64,000 nt of DNA from Hymenobacter elongatus (GCF_004745955.1 NZ_SRLD01000001.1:62001-126000); one strand, 5' to 3'. Counted from the first letter of the stretch, positions 42,822 through 52,680 are shown. The notes: generated by a model from the letters alone, not told the origin. Translations and numbers: made by a program.

Positions 42822-43028
42822 ATGAAGAACGCTGCTTTCCTCGTTGCCCTCGTGGTATCCCTGGGCCTCATCCTCTACCTCTACCAACAGACTACCCGGT
42901 TGGAAGAAGCGCTGCAAATGTCGGAGAAGCGCTTCGCCGACTGTGAGCAGGTCACATTTCAGCTCCAAATGAAGGCCAATGGCAGTGCGCCACGCGGCGC
43001 GGCCTCCGATAGGGAGTCCAGAAAATAA
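42822..43028 (+). CDS. Small single-pass membrane protein
   Basis: 68 residues: one N-terminal membrane helix (AAFLVALVVSLGLILYLY), a short coiled-coil-like stretch (QQTTRLEEALQMSEKRFADC), then a polar tail. Unknown function. It sits between two terminators, so if expressed it depends on read-through or a promoter in the 40 bases before it. Confidence 0.65.
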   Translation: MKNAAFLVALVVSLGLILYLYQQTTRLEEALQMSEKRFADCEQVTFQLQMKANGSAPRGAASDRESRK

Positions 43029-43079
43029 CCAGTGAACTAACCGAGGCTTCCTATTTTCTGCCCCAGCTGGCAACTACCG

Positions 43080-43112
43080 AAAAGACCCGCTATAGTCCGT
43101 AGCGGGTCTTTT
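43080..43112. terminator. Convergent terminator
   Basis: AAAAGACCCGCTA (43080-43092) pairs with TAGCGGGTCTTTT (43100-43112), 7-base loop. It serves the small membrane protein and the convergent oligopeptidase B gene. Confidence 0.88.
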
Positions 43113-43137
43113 TGGTGAGGCAAAATGAAGAGTATAG

Positions 43138-45183
43138 CTACGCCTTCGTGCCCAGCAGCAGCAGCATAAAGGCGAACTGCCGGGCCACGTCGTTGATGGA
43201 CTTGAAGCGGCCCGAGGCGCCGCCGTGCCCGGCGGACATGTCGGTATGCAGCAGCAGCAGGTTGTGGTCGGTCTTCACGGTGCGCAGCTTGGCCACCCAC
43301 TTGGCGGGCTCGAAGTACTGCACCTGCGAGTCGTGCAGGCCGGTCGTGACGAGCATGTTGGGGTAGGCCTGAGGGCGCACCTGGTCGTAGGGCGAGTAGG
43401 AGAGCATGTACTCGTAATACTCCTGCTGGCCGGGGTTGCCCCATTCGTCATACTCGCCGGTCGTGAGCGGGATGCTGGCGTCCATCATCGTCGTCACCAC
43501 ATCCACGAACGGCACCGCGGCCACCACGCCCCGGTAGTACTCGGGGTGCAGATTGACGACGGCCCCCATGAGCAGCCCGCCCGCCGAGCCGCCCAAGGCA
43601 AAGAGCTTTTGCGCGGAGGTGTAGTGCTGGTCAAGCAGAAATTTGGCGCAGTCGGTGAAGTCGGTGAAGGTGTTCATCTTCTTGAGCTTCTTGCCGTCTT
43701 CGTACCACTGCCGGCCCATTTCCTGCCCGCCCCGGATGTGGCAGATTACGTAGGCAAAGCCGCGGTCGAGCAAGCTCAGACGGGCCGAGCTGAAGGTGGC
43801 ATCCATAGACAAGCCATAGGAGCCGTAGGCGTACTGCAGCAGCGGAGCGGTGCCATCCTTCTTGAAACCCTTTTTATAGACGATGGACATCGGAATCTTA
43901 GTGCCATCGGCGGCAGTAGCCTGCACGCGCTCCGTCACGTAGTCTTCCTTCCGAAAGCTGCCCAGCACGGTCTGCTCCTTCAGCAGCTGCTTGGTGCGGG
44001 CGGCCATGCCGTAGTCGTAGGTGGAAGCGGGCGTGGTGAGCGACGTGTAGCCGTAGCGCAGCACGGGCGTATCGAACTCGGGGTTGATGCCGATGCTGGC
44101 CGTATAGGTTGGCTCGCCGAAGTTGAGGTAGTGCTCCTGCTTGTCTTGCCAGTGGATGACGCGGAGCTGCAACAGCCCTTCCTGCCGCTCGCCCAGCACG
44201 AGGTAGTCTTTGAAGAACTCCATCTGCTCCAGAAATACCGTGGGCCGGTGCGCTATTACCTCCTGCCACGCCGTTTTGGCCGTCTGGGTCACGGGCGTTT
44301 TGAGCAGGCGGAAGTTGGGAGCCCCGGCGTTGGAGCGCACATAGAAGTCGGAGCCAAAATGCTCGATGTCGTAGAGGTGGTCGGCTTCGCGGGGCAGAAA
44401 CACGGTGAAGGCCGCCAGCGGGTTGGCCGCCGCCAGAAACCGGGTTTCCGACGACATGGTGCTACTCACGCTCAGGAAGATGTACTGACGGGACTTGGAA
44501 CGACTTACACCGGTATAAAACGTGTTGTCCTCTTCCTCATACACCAGCACATCCTGCTCGGGGTCGGTGCCGATGGTATGCCGATACACTCGGTAAGGCA
44601 GCAGCGTGGCGGGGTCTTTTGTGGTGTAGAATACCGTTTTGTTGTCGGCAGCCCACACGGCGTCGCCGCTGGCGTTGGCAATCTTTTCGGGATAAAGCTC
44701 ACCGGTTTTCAGGTTGCGGAAGCGGAGCGTGTAGAGACGGCGGCTTACGGTATCGACGGCGTAGGCCAGTGTCTGGTTGTCGTCGCTCACCTCGTAGCCG
44801 CCAATCTGAAAATAGGTTTCACCCTTGCCCATCTCATTGCCGTTGAGCAGCACTTCCTCCGGAGCCGTCAGGTGGCCTTGCTTGCGGCAATAAATCGGGT
44901 ATTCGCCGCCCTGTTCGTAGCGGGTGTAGTAGTAATAGCCATTGTCGCGGTAGGGCACTGACTCGTCCTGCTCCTTGATGCGGCCCTTTATTTCCTGAAA
45001 CAACGTGGCCTGCAAGTCTTTCACAGAAGCCAGCTGCTGCTCAGAGTACGCATTTTCGGCGTTCAGGTAGCTGAGCACTTCCGGGTTTTCGCGCTCATTG
45101 AGCCAGTAGTAGTTATCGGTGCGCGTGCCGAAAGGCGACACCAGCAGCCTGGGCTTGCTGGCCGCCACGGGGGGCTTGGTCAT
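43138..45183 (-). CDS. ptrB: Oligopeptidase B (S9A prolyl-oligopeptidase family)
   Basis: 681 residues from the ATG at 45183, close to the 686 of E. coli; the longer frame to 45276 only adds unconserved residues. An N-terminal beta-propeller (RTDNYYWLNERENPEVL onward) caps an alpha/beta hydrolase with the nucleophile in LGGSAGGLLMG (about residue 530), Asp in TTGLHDSQVQY and His in MSAGHGGASGRFK. It cuts peptides after Arg or Lys. Cytoplasmic or possibly periplasmic; there is no clear signal peptide. ValS lies upstream on the same strand behind a terminator. Confidence 0.92.
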   Translation of the reverse strand: MTKPPVAASKPRLLVSPFGTRTDNYYWLNERENPEVLSYLNAENAYSEQQLASVKDLQATLFQEIKGRIKEQDESVPYRDNGYYYYTRYEQGGEYPIYCRKQGHLTAPEEVLLNGNEMGKGETYFQIGGYEVSDDNQTLAYAVDTVSRRLYTLRFRNLKTGELYPEKIANASGDAVWAADNKTVFYTTKDPATLLPYRVYRHTIGTDPEQDVLVYEEEDNTFYTGVSRSKSRQYIFLSVSSTMSSETRFLAAANPLAAFTVFLPREADHLYDIEHFGSDFYVRSNAGAPNFRLLKTPVTQTAKTAWQEVIAHRPTVFLEQMEFFKDYLVLGERQEGLLQLRVIHWQDKQEHYLNFGEPTYTASIGINPEFDTPVLRYGYTSLTTPASTYDYGMAARTKQLLKEQTVLGSFRKEDYVTERVQATAADGTKIPMSIVYKKGFKKDGTAPLLQYAYGSYGLSMDATFSSARLSLLDRGFAYVICHIRGGQEMGRQWYEDGKKLKKMNTFTDFTDCAKFLLDQHYTSAQKLFALGGSAGGLLMGAVVNLHPEYYRGVVAAVPFVDVVTTMMDASIPLTTGEYDEWGNPGQQEYYEYMLSYSPYDQVRPQAYPNMLVTTGLHDSQVQYFEPAKWVAKLRTVKTDHNLLLLHTDMSAGHGGASGRFKSINDVARQFAFMLLLLGTKA

Positions 45184-45363
45184 AGTCGGTTGGGGTGTGG
45201 AGGTAGAAGGGTGTGCTTCGGCAATTCCCAGTGCAACAAAACAGCGGCCCGCCAGCCAGGGTTTCAGGTGGTGCATACCAGCAGGCCCTGAGGATGTAGA
45301 TACACTACTATACCAGTAAAAACATCTGCCGGCGAACCGAAATAGTCGGTGTTCTTCAGAAAG

Positions 45364-45394
45364 AAAAAGACCGTCCTTGGGCCGGACGGTCTTT
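45364..45394 (-). terminator. Terminator downstream of valS
   Basis: AAAAGACCGTCC (45364-45375) pairs with GGACGGTCTTTT (45383-45394), 7-base loop. On the minus strand it ends the valS transcript. Confidence 0.85.
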
Positions 45395-45413
45395 TCTACT
45401 GTTGGCGTTGTGG

Positions 45414-48044
45414 CTACAGCGCGGCCAAGCTCTGCTCCAGCGCAAGAATTTTCGCTTCGGCGTCGGTCTGTTTCTGCCGCTCCCGCTCCAGCACATCGAC
45501 TTTAGCGTTCTGTACAAACTTCTCGTTGCTGAGCTTTTTCACCACTGTGTCGCGGAAGCCCCGGGTATATTCCAGCTCCTTTTCGAGGCGTACTTTCTCG
45601 GCACCCAGGTCAATCTGACCTTCCAGCGGCACAAAAAACTCCACCCCACCGGCTATAAAGCCAACCGAGGCGGCCGGAGCTTCCGGCACGAAGCTGATTT
45701 CCGACAAGGCGGACAGCTTCCGAATGATGCCGTCATAGTCCTGCAGCAATTCCTTGTCGTCGGTTTTGGCCGCCAGCGTCAGGGGCTTGTTAGGCCCCAG
45801 GCCTTTCTGGTTACGAATATTGCGCACCCCGGCCACAATATCCAGGGCCTTCTCCATGCGGGCGAGCAGGTCGGCGCTGCCGGCTACGGGAGCCAGCTTG
45901 GGCCAAGACGTCACGCACACGTACTCTTTCGGGCCACGCTCTTTCAGCTCATGCCATATCTCTTCGGTGATGAAGGGCATGAACGGGTGCAGCAGCTTGA
46001 GCAGCGTTTCGAGGTAGCCGATGGTGTGCTTCAGCGTTTCGGCATCGATGGGCTGCTGATACACGGGCTTCACCATTTCGAGGTACACCGAGCAGAAATC
46101 GTCCCACACCAGCTTGTACACCGTCATCAGCGCGTCGCTCATCCGGAACTTGGCGAAGTGCTCATCCAGCTCGACTACCGTCGCCTGAAGCTTGGCCCCA
46201 AACCACTCCACGGCTTTGGCCGAGGCAAACGGCAGGGCAGCATCCACTTCCCAGCCCTGCGTCAGACGGAAGGCGTTCCAGAGCTTGTTGGTGAAGTTGC
46301 GGCCCTGCTCCACCAGCTTGATGTCGAAGAGCAGGTCGTTGCCGGCCGGCGACGAAAACAGCATGCCCGTACGCACGCCATCGGCCCCATACTGCGCAAT
46401 CAGGTCGAGCGGATCGGGCGAGTTGCCGAGCTGCTTGCTCATCTTGCGGCCCTGGTCGTCGCGCACGATACCCGTGAGATACACGTTGCGGAAGGGCACT
46501 TCCTTGCGATATTCCAGGCCGGCCATAATCATGCGGGCCACCCAGAAAAACAGGATTTCGGGAGCCGTTACGAGGTCGTTGGTCGGGTAGAAATAGTTGA
46601 TATCGGCATTGTCGGGGTCCTTGAAGCCATCGAACACCGAAATAGGCCACAGCCACGACGAAAACCAGGTATCGAGCACATCTTCGTCCTGGCGCAGGTC
46701 GGTGAGTTGCAGCTCGGCATTGCCGCTTTGCGCGCGGGCCTGCAGCAGCGCCTGTTCCTCGTCCAGGGCCACCACGAACGAGCCATCGGGCAGGTAGTAG
46801 GCCGGAATGCGCTGGCCCCACCATAGCTGGCGCGAAATGCACCAGTCGCGCACGTTCTCCATCCACACCCGGTACATGTTCTTGAACTTGGGCGGGTGCA
46901 GCTTTATTTCGTCGTTTTCGACCACCTCCAGGGCCTTTTTGGCCATGTGGTCCATCTTGCAGAACCACTGCAGGCTCAGCTTGGGCTCAATCACCGCGCC
47001 GGTCCGCTCCGAGGTTTGCAGAATACTGTTGTAGTCCTCGATTTTATCGAGCAGCCCGGCTTCCTGCAAATCCTTGGCAATCTGCTTGCGCACGGCAAAG
47101 CGGTCCTGCCCCACGTAGAGCCGGGCGTTGTCGTTGAGCGTGCCGTCGTCGTTGAGTATGTCGATAACGGGCAGGTTGTGCTTCAGCCCCAGCTCGTAGT
47201 CGTTCAAATCGTGGGCTGGTGTCACCTTCAGGCCGCCCGTCCCGAAGTCCATCGTCACGTACTCATCCGTGATAATCGGGATTTCGCGGCCCAATAGCGG
47301 AATGCGCACGTTCTGCCCGTGCAGGTGCCGGTACCGCTCATCGTTCGGGTTCACGGCCACGGCTACGTCGGCCATAATTGTTTCGGGCCGCGAGGTAGCA
47401 ATGGTAATAAACTGGTCCTCCTGCCCTACCACGGCATAACGCAGGTAGTACATCTTGGCCAGGGTGTCCTTAGCAATGACTTCCTCATCGGAAATAGCGG
47501 TGCGGCCCTGCGGGTCCCAGTTCACCATGCGCACCCCCCGGTAGATCTGGCCTTTCTGGTACAAGTCCACGAACACGCGCAGCACGGCCTGGGTAAGCTC
47601 GGGCTCCATCGTGAAGCGCGTCCGGTCCCAGTCGCAGGAAGCACCCAGCTTCTTGAGCTGCTCCAGAATAATACCGCCATATTTCTCCTTCCAGCTCCAG
47701 GCATGGGCCAAAAACTGCTCCCGCGTCAGGTCGCGCTTCTCGATGCCCTGCTCCTTGAGCAAAGCAACTACCTTTGCTTCGGTGGCAATGGAGGCGTGGT
47801 CGGTGCCGGGCACCCAGCAGGCTTCCTTGCCCTGCATGCGGGCCCGGCGCACCAGCACATCCTGAATCGTATTGTTGAGCATGTGGCCCATATGCAGCAC
47901 GCCCGTCACGTTGGGCGGCGGAATTACGACCGAGTAGGCGGGCTTGCGCGGGTTGGGCTTGGCTTTGAAAAAGCCCTGCTCCTGCCAGCGCTGATACCAT
48001 TTGGCTTCGACGTCGGCAGGCGTATAGGTTTTGGCGATGGACAT
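45414..48044 (-). CDS. valS: Valine-tRNA ligase
   Basis: 876 residues from the ATG at 48044 (MSIAKTYTPADVEAKWYQRW); the open frame to 48155 has no conserved sequence. Class I motifs: HMGH (51-54, the HIGH box) and GRKMSKQLGNSPDPLD near residue 535 (KMSKS box with Gln in place of the last Ser). The zinc- and editing-domain segments (VPGTDHASIATEAKV, ATSRPETIMADVAVAV) are present, as is the C-terminal valyl coiled coil (from about residue 805). It charges tRNA-Val and edits Thr. Confidence 0.96.
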   Translation of the reverse strand: MSIAKTYTPADVEAKWYQRWQEQGFFKAKPNPRKPAYSVVIPPPNVTGVLHMGHMLNNTIQDVLVRRARMQGKEACWVPGTDHASIATEAKVVALLKEQGIEKRDLTREQFLAHAWSWKEKYGGIILEQLKKLGASCDWDRTRFTMEPELTQAVLRVFVDLYQKGQIYRGVRMVNWDPQGRTAISDEEVIAKDTLAKMYYLRYAVVGQEDQFITIATSRPETIMADVAVAVNPNDERYRHLHGQNVRIPLLGREIPIITDEYVTMDFGTGGLKVTPAHDLNDYELGLKHNLPVIDILNDDGTLNDNARLYVGQDRFAVRKQIAKDLQEAGLLDKIEDYNSILQTSERTGAVIEPKLSLQWFCKMDHMAKKALEVVENDEIKLHPPKFKNMYRVWMENVRDWCISRQLWWGQRIPAYYLPDGSFVVALDEEQALLQARAQSGNAELQLTDLRQDEDVLDTWFSSWLWPISVFDGFKDPDNADINYFYPTNDLVTAPEILFFWVARMIMAGLEYRKEVPFRNVYLTGIVRDDQGRKMSKQLGNSPDPLDLIAQYGADGVRTGMLFSSPAGNDLLFDIKLVEQGRNFTNKLWNAFRLTQGWEVDAALPFASAKAVEWFGAKLQATVVELDEHFAKFRMSDALMTVYKLVWDDFCSVYLEMVKPVYQQPIDAETLKHTIGYLETLLKLLHPFMPFITEEIWHELKERGPKEYVCVTSWPKLAPVAGSADLLARMEKALDIVAGVRNIRNQKGLGPNKPLTLAAKTDDKELLQDYDGIIRKLSALSEISFVPEAPAASVGFIAGGVEFFVPLEGQIDLGAEKVRLEKELEYTRGFRDTVVKKLSNEKFVQNAKVDVLERERQKQTDAEAKILALEQSLAAL

Positions 48045-48192
48045 CGTCAAGGGGAAAAGGCGGTTCGGAATAGGGGCAAAAGTAGGAAATTCAAGTTGGG
48101 AGGTGAAATTCCCATCGTATATAGTCGGTCGGCGGGCTAAGGTGTTGGCCGGCATTAATATGGTTTTAATCCGTTATGTATATGATTCAAGT

Positions 48193-48200
48193 TACCTTTG
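48193..48200 (+). promoter_or_regulatory. -7 promoter element of the nitrilase-fold gene
   Basis: TACCTTTG matches TAnnTTTG. The ATG is 80 bases downstream. The upstream sequence is AT-rich, but a TTG at -33 is not evident. Confidence 0.5.
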
Positions 48201-48280
48201 GGGGCGACAAAAAAACCAGGTGAAGGTTTAATCAGATTTTGTTAACTTCTGATAATTTCCCCACTGCCTTCATTGTTTCT

Positions 48281-49210
48281 ATGGCCAAGCTCTTCTCTTT
48301 CCTGCACTCCAGGAAGCCAGCGCCAGCGCCAGCTCCTACTGCTCCCCCAACTATCTCTTCCTCAACCGCTACCGTCCGCATTGGCCTGGGTCAGCTGCTG
48401 GTCGAGGGCGGGGAGCCGCACCGCAACCTGGAGCGGGCCGCCCAGATGATTGCTGACGCCGCCCATCAAGGCTGCGACCTGATTCTGCTGCCCGAAACCC
48501 TGGATTTTGGCTGGACCCACCCCAGCGCCCTGGACGAAGCCCAACCCATTCCCGGCGTCTTCAGCGACCTGCTCTGCCAGGAAGCGCTGCGCAACAACAT
48601 CATGGTGTGCGCCGGCCTCACCGAGCGCCTCAACGGCCGCACCTACAACGCCGCCATCCTGATCAGCGCCCAGGGCGAAATCCTGACGAAGTACCATAAA
48701 ATCAACCTGCTTACCGTCGAGCAGCCGTTTTACGCGGTGGGGCAAACGCTGAATGTGGTAGATACGCCGCTGGGTAAAATCGGAGTCAACGTGTGCGCCG
48801 ACAACTACATCGACGGCCTGTCTATTGGCCACACGCTGGCCCGCATGGGAGCCGAGTTCATCATTGCTCCCGCTTCCTGGACCGTCGATTACTCTATTAC
48901 GGAAGAAAACGACCCGTATAAGGAGAAATGGATTCGGCCCTTTTCCATTCTGGCCCGGCTCTACAATGTGGCCGTTCTTAGCACTACATCGGTAGGCTAC
49001 ATCGTGGGGGGGCCGTATGAGGGCAAGAAAAGCATCGGCTGCTCCCTGGCCGTCGACGCCTCGGGCGTACGGGCACAGGGGAGTTTCAACGAATTCGCGA
49101 GTCAGCTCATCGTGACCGACATTCCACGGCCCGTGCGGCCAGAGCAGGGCACGGCTATCAGCGACATGCTGCGCCGCAAAGGCTACCGTTTCGACGAGCT
49201 GCCAGCTTAA
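48281..49210 (+). CDS. Nitrilase-superfamily (carbon-nitrogen) hydrolase
   Basis: 309 residues from the ATG at 48281. The triad is Glu72 (LLPETLDFGW), Lys140 (KYHKINL) and Cys172 (VNVCADNYIDG). An extra Ala/Pro-rich N-terminus (residues 10-30) precedes the domain. It would hydrolyse an amide or nitrile. It lies 70 bases before a PP-loop sugar amidotransferase, and the pair resembles the two halves of glutamine-dependent NAD synthetase, so it might release ammonia for that enzyme (inference). Confidence 0.88.
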   Translation: MAKLFSFLHSRKPAPAPAPTAPPTISSSTATVRIGLGQLLVEGGEPHRNLERAAQMIADAAHQGCDLILLPETLDFGWTHPSALDEAQPIPGVFSDLLCQEALRNNIMVCAGLTERLNGRTYNAAILISAQGEILTKYHKINLLTVEQPFYAVGQTLNVVDTPLGKIGVNVCADNYIDGLSIGHTLARMGAEFIIAPASWTVDYSITEENDPYKEKWIRPFSILARLYNVAVLSTTSVGYIVGGPYEGKKSIGCSLAVDASGVRAQGSFNEFASQLIVTDIPRPVRPEQGTAISDMLRRKGYRFDELPA

Positions 49211-49280
49211 GCCGGTCTTTTTTCGTTTCTATCCGTTTCCCACCCAACGCTGTCCTATTGCCTCCACTCTACTCTTTCGT

Positions 49281-50444
49281 ATGACTGACAGCTCCCAACG
49301 CTGCACCCGCTGTATTATGGACACTACTGTACCCGGCATCCGCTTCGATGACCAGGGAGAGTGTAATTTTTGCTTACTGCACGACAAAATGGACCGCGCG
49401 TTTCCCTTGGGCGACGCTGGGCGGGAGAAAGTGCAGGAAATAGCTGCCGACATCAAGCGCGTGGGCCGGGGCCGGAAGTATGACTGCGTGCTGGGCGTAA
49501 GCGGCGGCCGCGACAGCTCGTTTACGCTCTGGTATTGCGTCACGCAGCTGGGGCTGCGCCCGCTGGCGGTGCATTTCAACGACGGCTTCGGCAACCCCGT
49601 GGCGGGGGAGAACATGCTGAAGGCCTGCCGGAAGCTGGGCGTCGAAATGCGCACCATCACCTCCGACTGGCGCGAATCCAAAGATTTGAAGATTGCCTTC
49701 CTCAAAGCTTCTACGCCCGATATGGAAGAAGGCACCGATGTGGGCATCGCCACGGCCCTCTATGGCGTGGCGGCCAAAGAAGGCGTGCAGCGCATTATCA
49801 TCGGGCAGTCGTTTCGTACCGAAGGCATCGCGCCACTTTCGTGGAACTACCTCGACGGCAAATACCTCAAAGCCGTGCACAGCCGCTTCGGCTCGGTGCC
49901 GCTGCGGCCCTGGTCGCCGGCTGACCCGGGCTTCAATCTGGGCATCAAGGAAATGTTCTACTACGCTTTCGTGCGGCGCATCAAAACCGTGACCCTGCTC
50001 TACCACGTCGATTACGTCCGGAGTGAGGTAGACGAGCTGCTGGCCCGGGAGCTGGAGTGGCAGAACCCCGGGGCGCACTACTTCGACGACCTCTACCAAA
50101 GCGTTATCTATTACCTGAACCGGACCAAATTCAACATCGACCGGCGTCTGTTCAATTATTCCGCGCTGGTTCGCTCGGGGCAGATGAGCCGCGAAACTGC
50201 CCTGAGCCGCACAACCAAAATCAACTCCATCGAAGACCCGCGGGTGATTGAGCTGTGCATCAAGCGCTTGGGTCTCACACGGCCGGAATTCGACCAGATC
50301 GTGGCGACTCCGCCCCGCACTTTCCACGACTATCCCAACAACTACCGCCTCATTCGCCGCCTGCGCTGGCCGATCCGGACGCTGAGCCGCATGAACCTGA
50401 TTCCGGAGTCAGCCTACGACAAGTACTTCAACTGCGGCACGTAA
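49281..50444 (+). CDS. N-acetyl sugar amidotransferase (WbpG/PseA/LegG-like, N-type PP-loop)
   Basis: 387 residues. Cys8/Cys11 and Cys28/Cys31 (CTRCIMD; ECNFC) form a zinc-finger-like pair, and SGGRDSS (74-80) is the N-type ATP pyrophosphatase loop. The family (TIGR03573 type) installs an amidine group on N-acetyl sugars of surface polysaccharides, normally fed ammonia by HisH/HisF-like partners. No such partners are visible here; a nitrilase-fold amidase precedes it instead. Other surface-sugar genes are absent from the immediate area. Confidence 0.9.
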   Translation: MTDSSQRCTRCIMDTTVPGIRFDDQGECNFCLLHDKMDRAFPLGDAGREKVQEIAADIKRVGRGRKYDCVLGVSGGRDSSFTLWYCVTQLGLRPLAVHFNDGFGNPVAGENMLKACRKLGVEMRTITSDWRESKDLKIAFLKASTPDMEEGTDVGIATALYGVAAKEGVQRIIIGQSFRTEGIAPLSWNYLDGKYLKAVHSRFGSVPLRPWSPADPGFNLGIKEMFYYAFVRRIKTVTLLYHVDYVRSEVDELLARELEWQNPGAHYFDDLYQSVIYYLNRTKFNIDRRLFNYSALVRSGQMSRETALSRTTKINSIEDPRVIELCIKRLGLTRPEFDQIVATPPRTFHDYPNNYRLIRRLRWPIRTLSRMNLIPESAYDKYFNCGT

Positions 50445-50536
50445 CCACACATCATGCTACGCATCGAGCAGCAACGAAGCACTCCACGGACGGCGCGGTT
50501 CATTCATCTTCTGCAACTCATTTGACACGGTTGAAG

Positions 50537-50576
50537 CAGAAAGCCCTTTTTCGTCGCGACGAAAAAGGGCTTTCTG
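50537..50576. terminator. Perfect 40-base palindrome, bidirectional terminator
   Basis: CAGAAAGCCCTTTTTCGTCG at 50537-50556 is followed immediately by its exact inverse. The effective stem is about 18 bases with a 4-base turn. It lies between the convergent amidotransferase and ferredoxin genes. Confidence 0.85.
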
Positions 50577-50640
50577 GCTACAGGCTACTGGCCGCTGCAC
50601 GGAAGACAAATTACGACCTACCTCGCACTAGCACAGATGC

Positions 50641-50991
50641 TTATGCACCAGCATGCAGCCACTCTTTCTTAGTCAGCAGCTTATCCTGACTTTCGCGGTA
50701 GTCGGGGTCGTCGACGCAGCAGTCGACAGGACAAACGGCGGCGCACTGAGGTTCTTCGTGGAAGCCCACGCACTCGGTGCACTTATCTGAGACGATGTAA
50801 TAATACTCATCCGAAACGGGCGTCTGGGGCGCTGTGCCGGCTACCACTGCGCCGCCATCTACTTGCACCTGTTTCAGCGTGGTGCCGTCGGCCCAGCGCC
50901 ATTGGGCGCCGCCTTCGTAAATAGCAGTGTTGGGGCATTCTGGTTCGCAGGCACCACAGTTGATGCACTCGTCGGTTATCATGATGGCCAT
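50641..50991 (-). CDS. 4Fe-4S dicluster ferredoxin
   Basis: 116 residues. First cluster ligands: Cys9, Cys12, Cys15 and Cys19 ([13 protein letters not shown]). Second: Cys71, Cys74, Cys83 and Cys87 ([20 protein letters not shown]). A 45-residue insertion between them is typical of the YfhL-like type in Bacteroidetes. Its electron partner is unknown. It is transcribed divergently from the acyl-CoA reductase; the TACTTTTG at 51088-51081 on the minus strand is its likely -7 element. Confidence 0.93.
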   Translation of the reverse strand: MAIMITDECINCGACEPECPNTAIYEGGAQWRWADGTTLKQVQVDGGAVVAGTAPQTPVSDEYYYIVSDKCTECVGFHEEPQCAAVCPVDCCVDDPDYRESQDKLLTKKEWLHAGA

Positions 50992-51080
50992 AGCCGTGGT
51001 CCTCTGGGTTGGGTGATGCCGTTACTGGCTGTCTGTACTGTACGCAGAAACCGCGTGGGGAGTAAGCCGTACCGACACTG

Positions 51081-51088
51081 CAAAAGTA
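51081..51088 (-). promoter_or_regulatory. -7 promoter element of the ferredoxin gene
   Basis: On the minus strand this reads TACTTTTG, matching TAnnTTTG. It lies about 90 bases ahead of the start. Confidence 0.5.
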
Positions 51089-51191
51089 GAAACTAACCCG
51101 TACTCTTGCGAGTTTTTTAGTTATTCCCTCGCCCGGCCCGGTTTTGCTTCGGCCAGCCCGCCCCGATTCGCTTTTTCTTTGCCTTCCTTCT

Positions 51192-52205
51192 ATGAATCAT
51201 TCCGACCGCCTGGCCGCGTTTGTGGCCTTGGGCCAGCGCCTGCGCCACCTTTCTGCCGATGAGTTGACCACCCTGGCTTCCCGGGCCCGCAACACCAACA
51301 ACTGGTTCGACGAGCCCAACGTCACGGCTGCCGTGCGGGGCGTGGCCCAGCTGCTGGCCGAAGACACGCTGCGCACCTGGGCGGGCCGCTACGCCCCCGA
51401 GCCCGCCCAGCCCCGGCGCGTAGGCGTGGTGATGGCCGGCAATATCCCGCTCGTAGGCTTCCACGATCTGCTGTGCGTGCTGCTCAGTGGCCACCACCTA
51501 CTCGCCAAGCCCAGCGCCGACGACAAAGTGCTCATGACCTGGATTGCGCAGGAGCTGACCACGCTGGAGCCGCGCTTTGCCGAGCGTATTGCCTTCGTGG
51601 AGCGCCTGAACGAGGCCGACGCCTTCATTGCTACCGGCTCCAATAATACGGCCCGCTACTTCGAATACTACTTCGGCAAGAAGCCAAACCTGATCCGACG
51701 CAGCCGCACCAGCCTGGCAATTCTGACGGGCGAGGAAACGCCCGACACGCTGGCCGCTCTAGGTCGCGACATCTTTCAGTACTACGGGCTGGGCTGCCGC
51801 AATGTGTCGAAGCTCTACGTGCCCGCCGGCTATTCCTTTACGCCCCTGCTCGATGCGCTGGAGCCCTGGCACACGGTGCTGCAGCACAACCGCTACCAGA
51901 ACAACTATGACTACAACAAAAGCCTGCTGCTGGTAAACCGCGTGCCACACTTCGACAATGGCTTCCTGCTCGTCACGGAAGGCGGAGCCCTGGTTTCGGC
52001 CATTTCGGTACTACACTACGGCACCTACAGCAGCGAGGTCGACCTTATGGACCAGCTAACGGACGTAGCCGAGCAGATCCAATGCATCGTTTCCGACGAG
52101 GGACGCTACGCGGGCAGCTTTGCCTTCGGGCAGGCCCAGTCGCCCAAGGTTACCGACTACGCGGATGGCACTGATACTATGGCATTTATGGCGGAAATAG
52201 GCTGA
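51192..52205 (+). CDS. Acyl-CoA reductase, LuxC-like
   Basis: 337 residues from the ATG at 51192. It has the LuxC/aldehyde-dehydrogenase-like layout: VGVVMAGNIPLVGFHDLLCV, FIATGSNNTARYF and the probable catalytic Cys202 in YYGLGCRNVSKLYVP. It would reduce acyl-CoA or acyl-phosphate to aldehyde with NADPH. No lux genes are present; many Cytophagales carry this single gene next to the divergent ferredoxin, which may share its pathway. Confidence 0.87.
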   Translation: MNHSDRLAAFVALGQRLRHLSADELTTLASRARNTNNWFDEPNVTAAVRGVAQLLAEDTLRTWAGRYAPEPAQPRRVGVVMAGNIPLVGFHDLLCVLLSGHHLLAKPSADDKVLMTWIAQELTTLEPRFAERIAFVERLNEADAFIATGSNNTARYFEYYFGKKPNLIRRSRTSLAILTGEETPDTLAALGRDIFQYYGLGCRNVSKLYVPAGYSFTPLLDALEPWHTVLQHNRYQNNYDYNKSLLLVNRVPHFDNGFLLVTEGGALVSAISVLHYGTYSSEVDLMDQLTDVAEQIQCIVSDEGRYAGSFAFGQAQSPKVTDYADGTDTMAFMAEIG

Positions 52206-52318
52206 TTGAAACAGCCGGTAGAACTATAGCAACAACTTGCGTTTTTTTCGTTGATTTTAATTGCATTATTCAAACCATTTCACCAAGTTGAGAGAGTACT
52301 TCTCACTCCCCGACCTAT

Positions 52319-52618
52319 ATGCACGCGCTTGTACAATCTCCGGAAATCGTAGCCAAGGAAATAATTGGCAGCCTACGCTTCTCTGCCCACGACGTTCTTT
52401 CCCTTCCTGCGCAGCAACAGTGGCGGCGCTACGAAGCCGAACGGGCCACTACGCTGGGCAACGGCTACCACAGCAAGGTTGATATTTATTTTCAAACCGC
52501 TGATGGTGAGACGAAACGGGTATACACAACGGTGTGGGCCTGCGATGCTGAATACCTGACGCTTAAATCCGGGGCTTCGCTGCCATTGCGCGCCGTAGTA
52601 GGCTTTGATTTCTACTAA
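52319..52618 (+). CDS. Small hypothetical protein
   Basis: 99 residues: a helical first half (VAKEIIGSLRFSAHDVLSLP, QQQWRRYEAER) and a beta-rich second half (KVDIYFQTADGETKRVYTTV, LPLRAVVGFDFY). It looks like a small soluble folded domain; family not recognised. It is followed by its own terminator, so it is probably a single-gene unit. Confidence 0.72.
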   Translation: MHALVQSPEIVAKEIIGSLRFSAHDVLSLPAQQQWRRYEAERATTLGNGYHSKVDIYFQTADGETKRVYTTVWACDAEYLTLKSGASLPLRAVVGFDFY

Positions 52619-52680
52619 CCGCAGATCATATACCAACTCCAGCGAATATTCACTGCTGCAACAGTTTTCGCTAATAGCAC

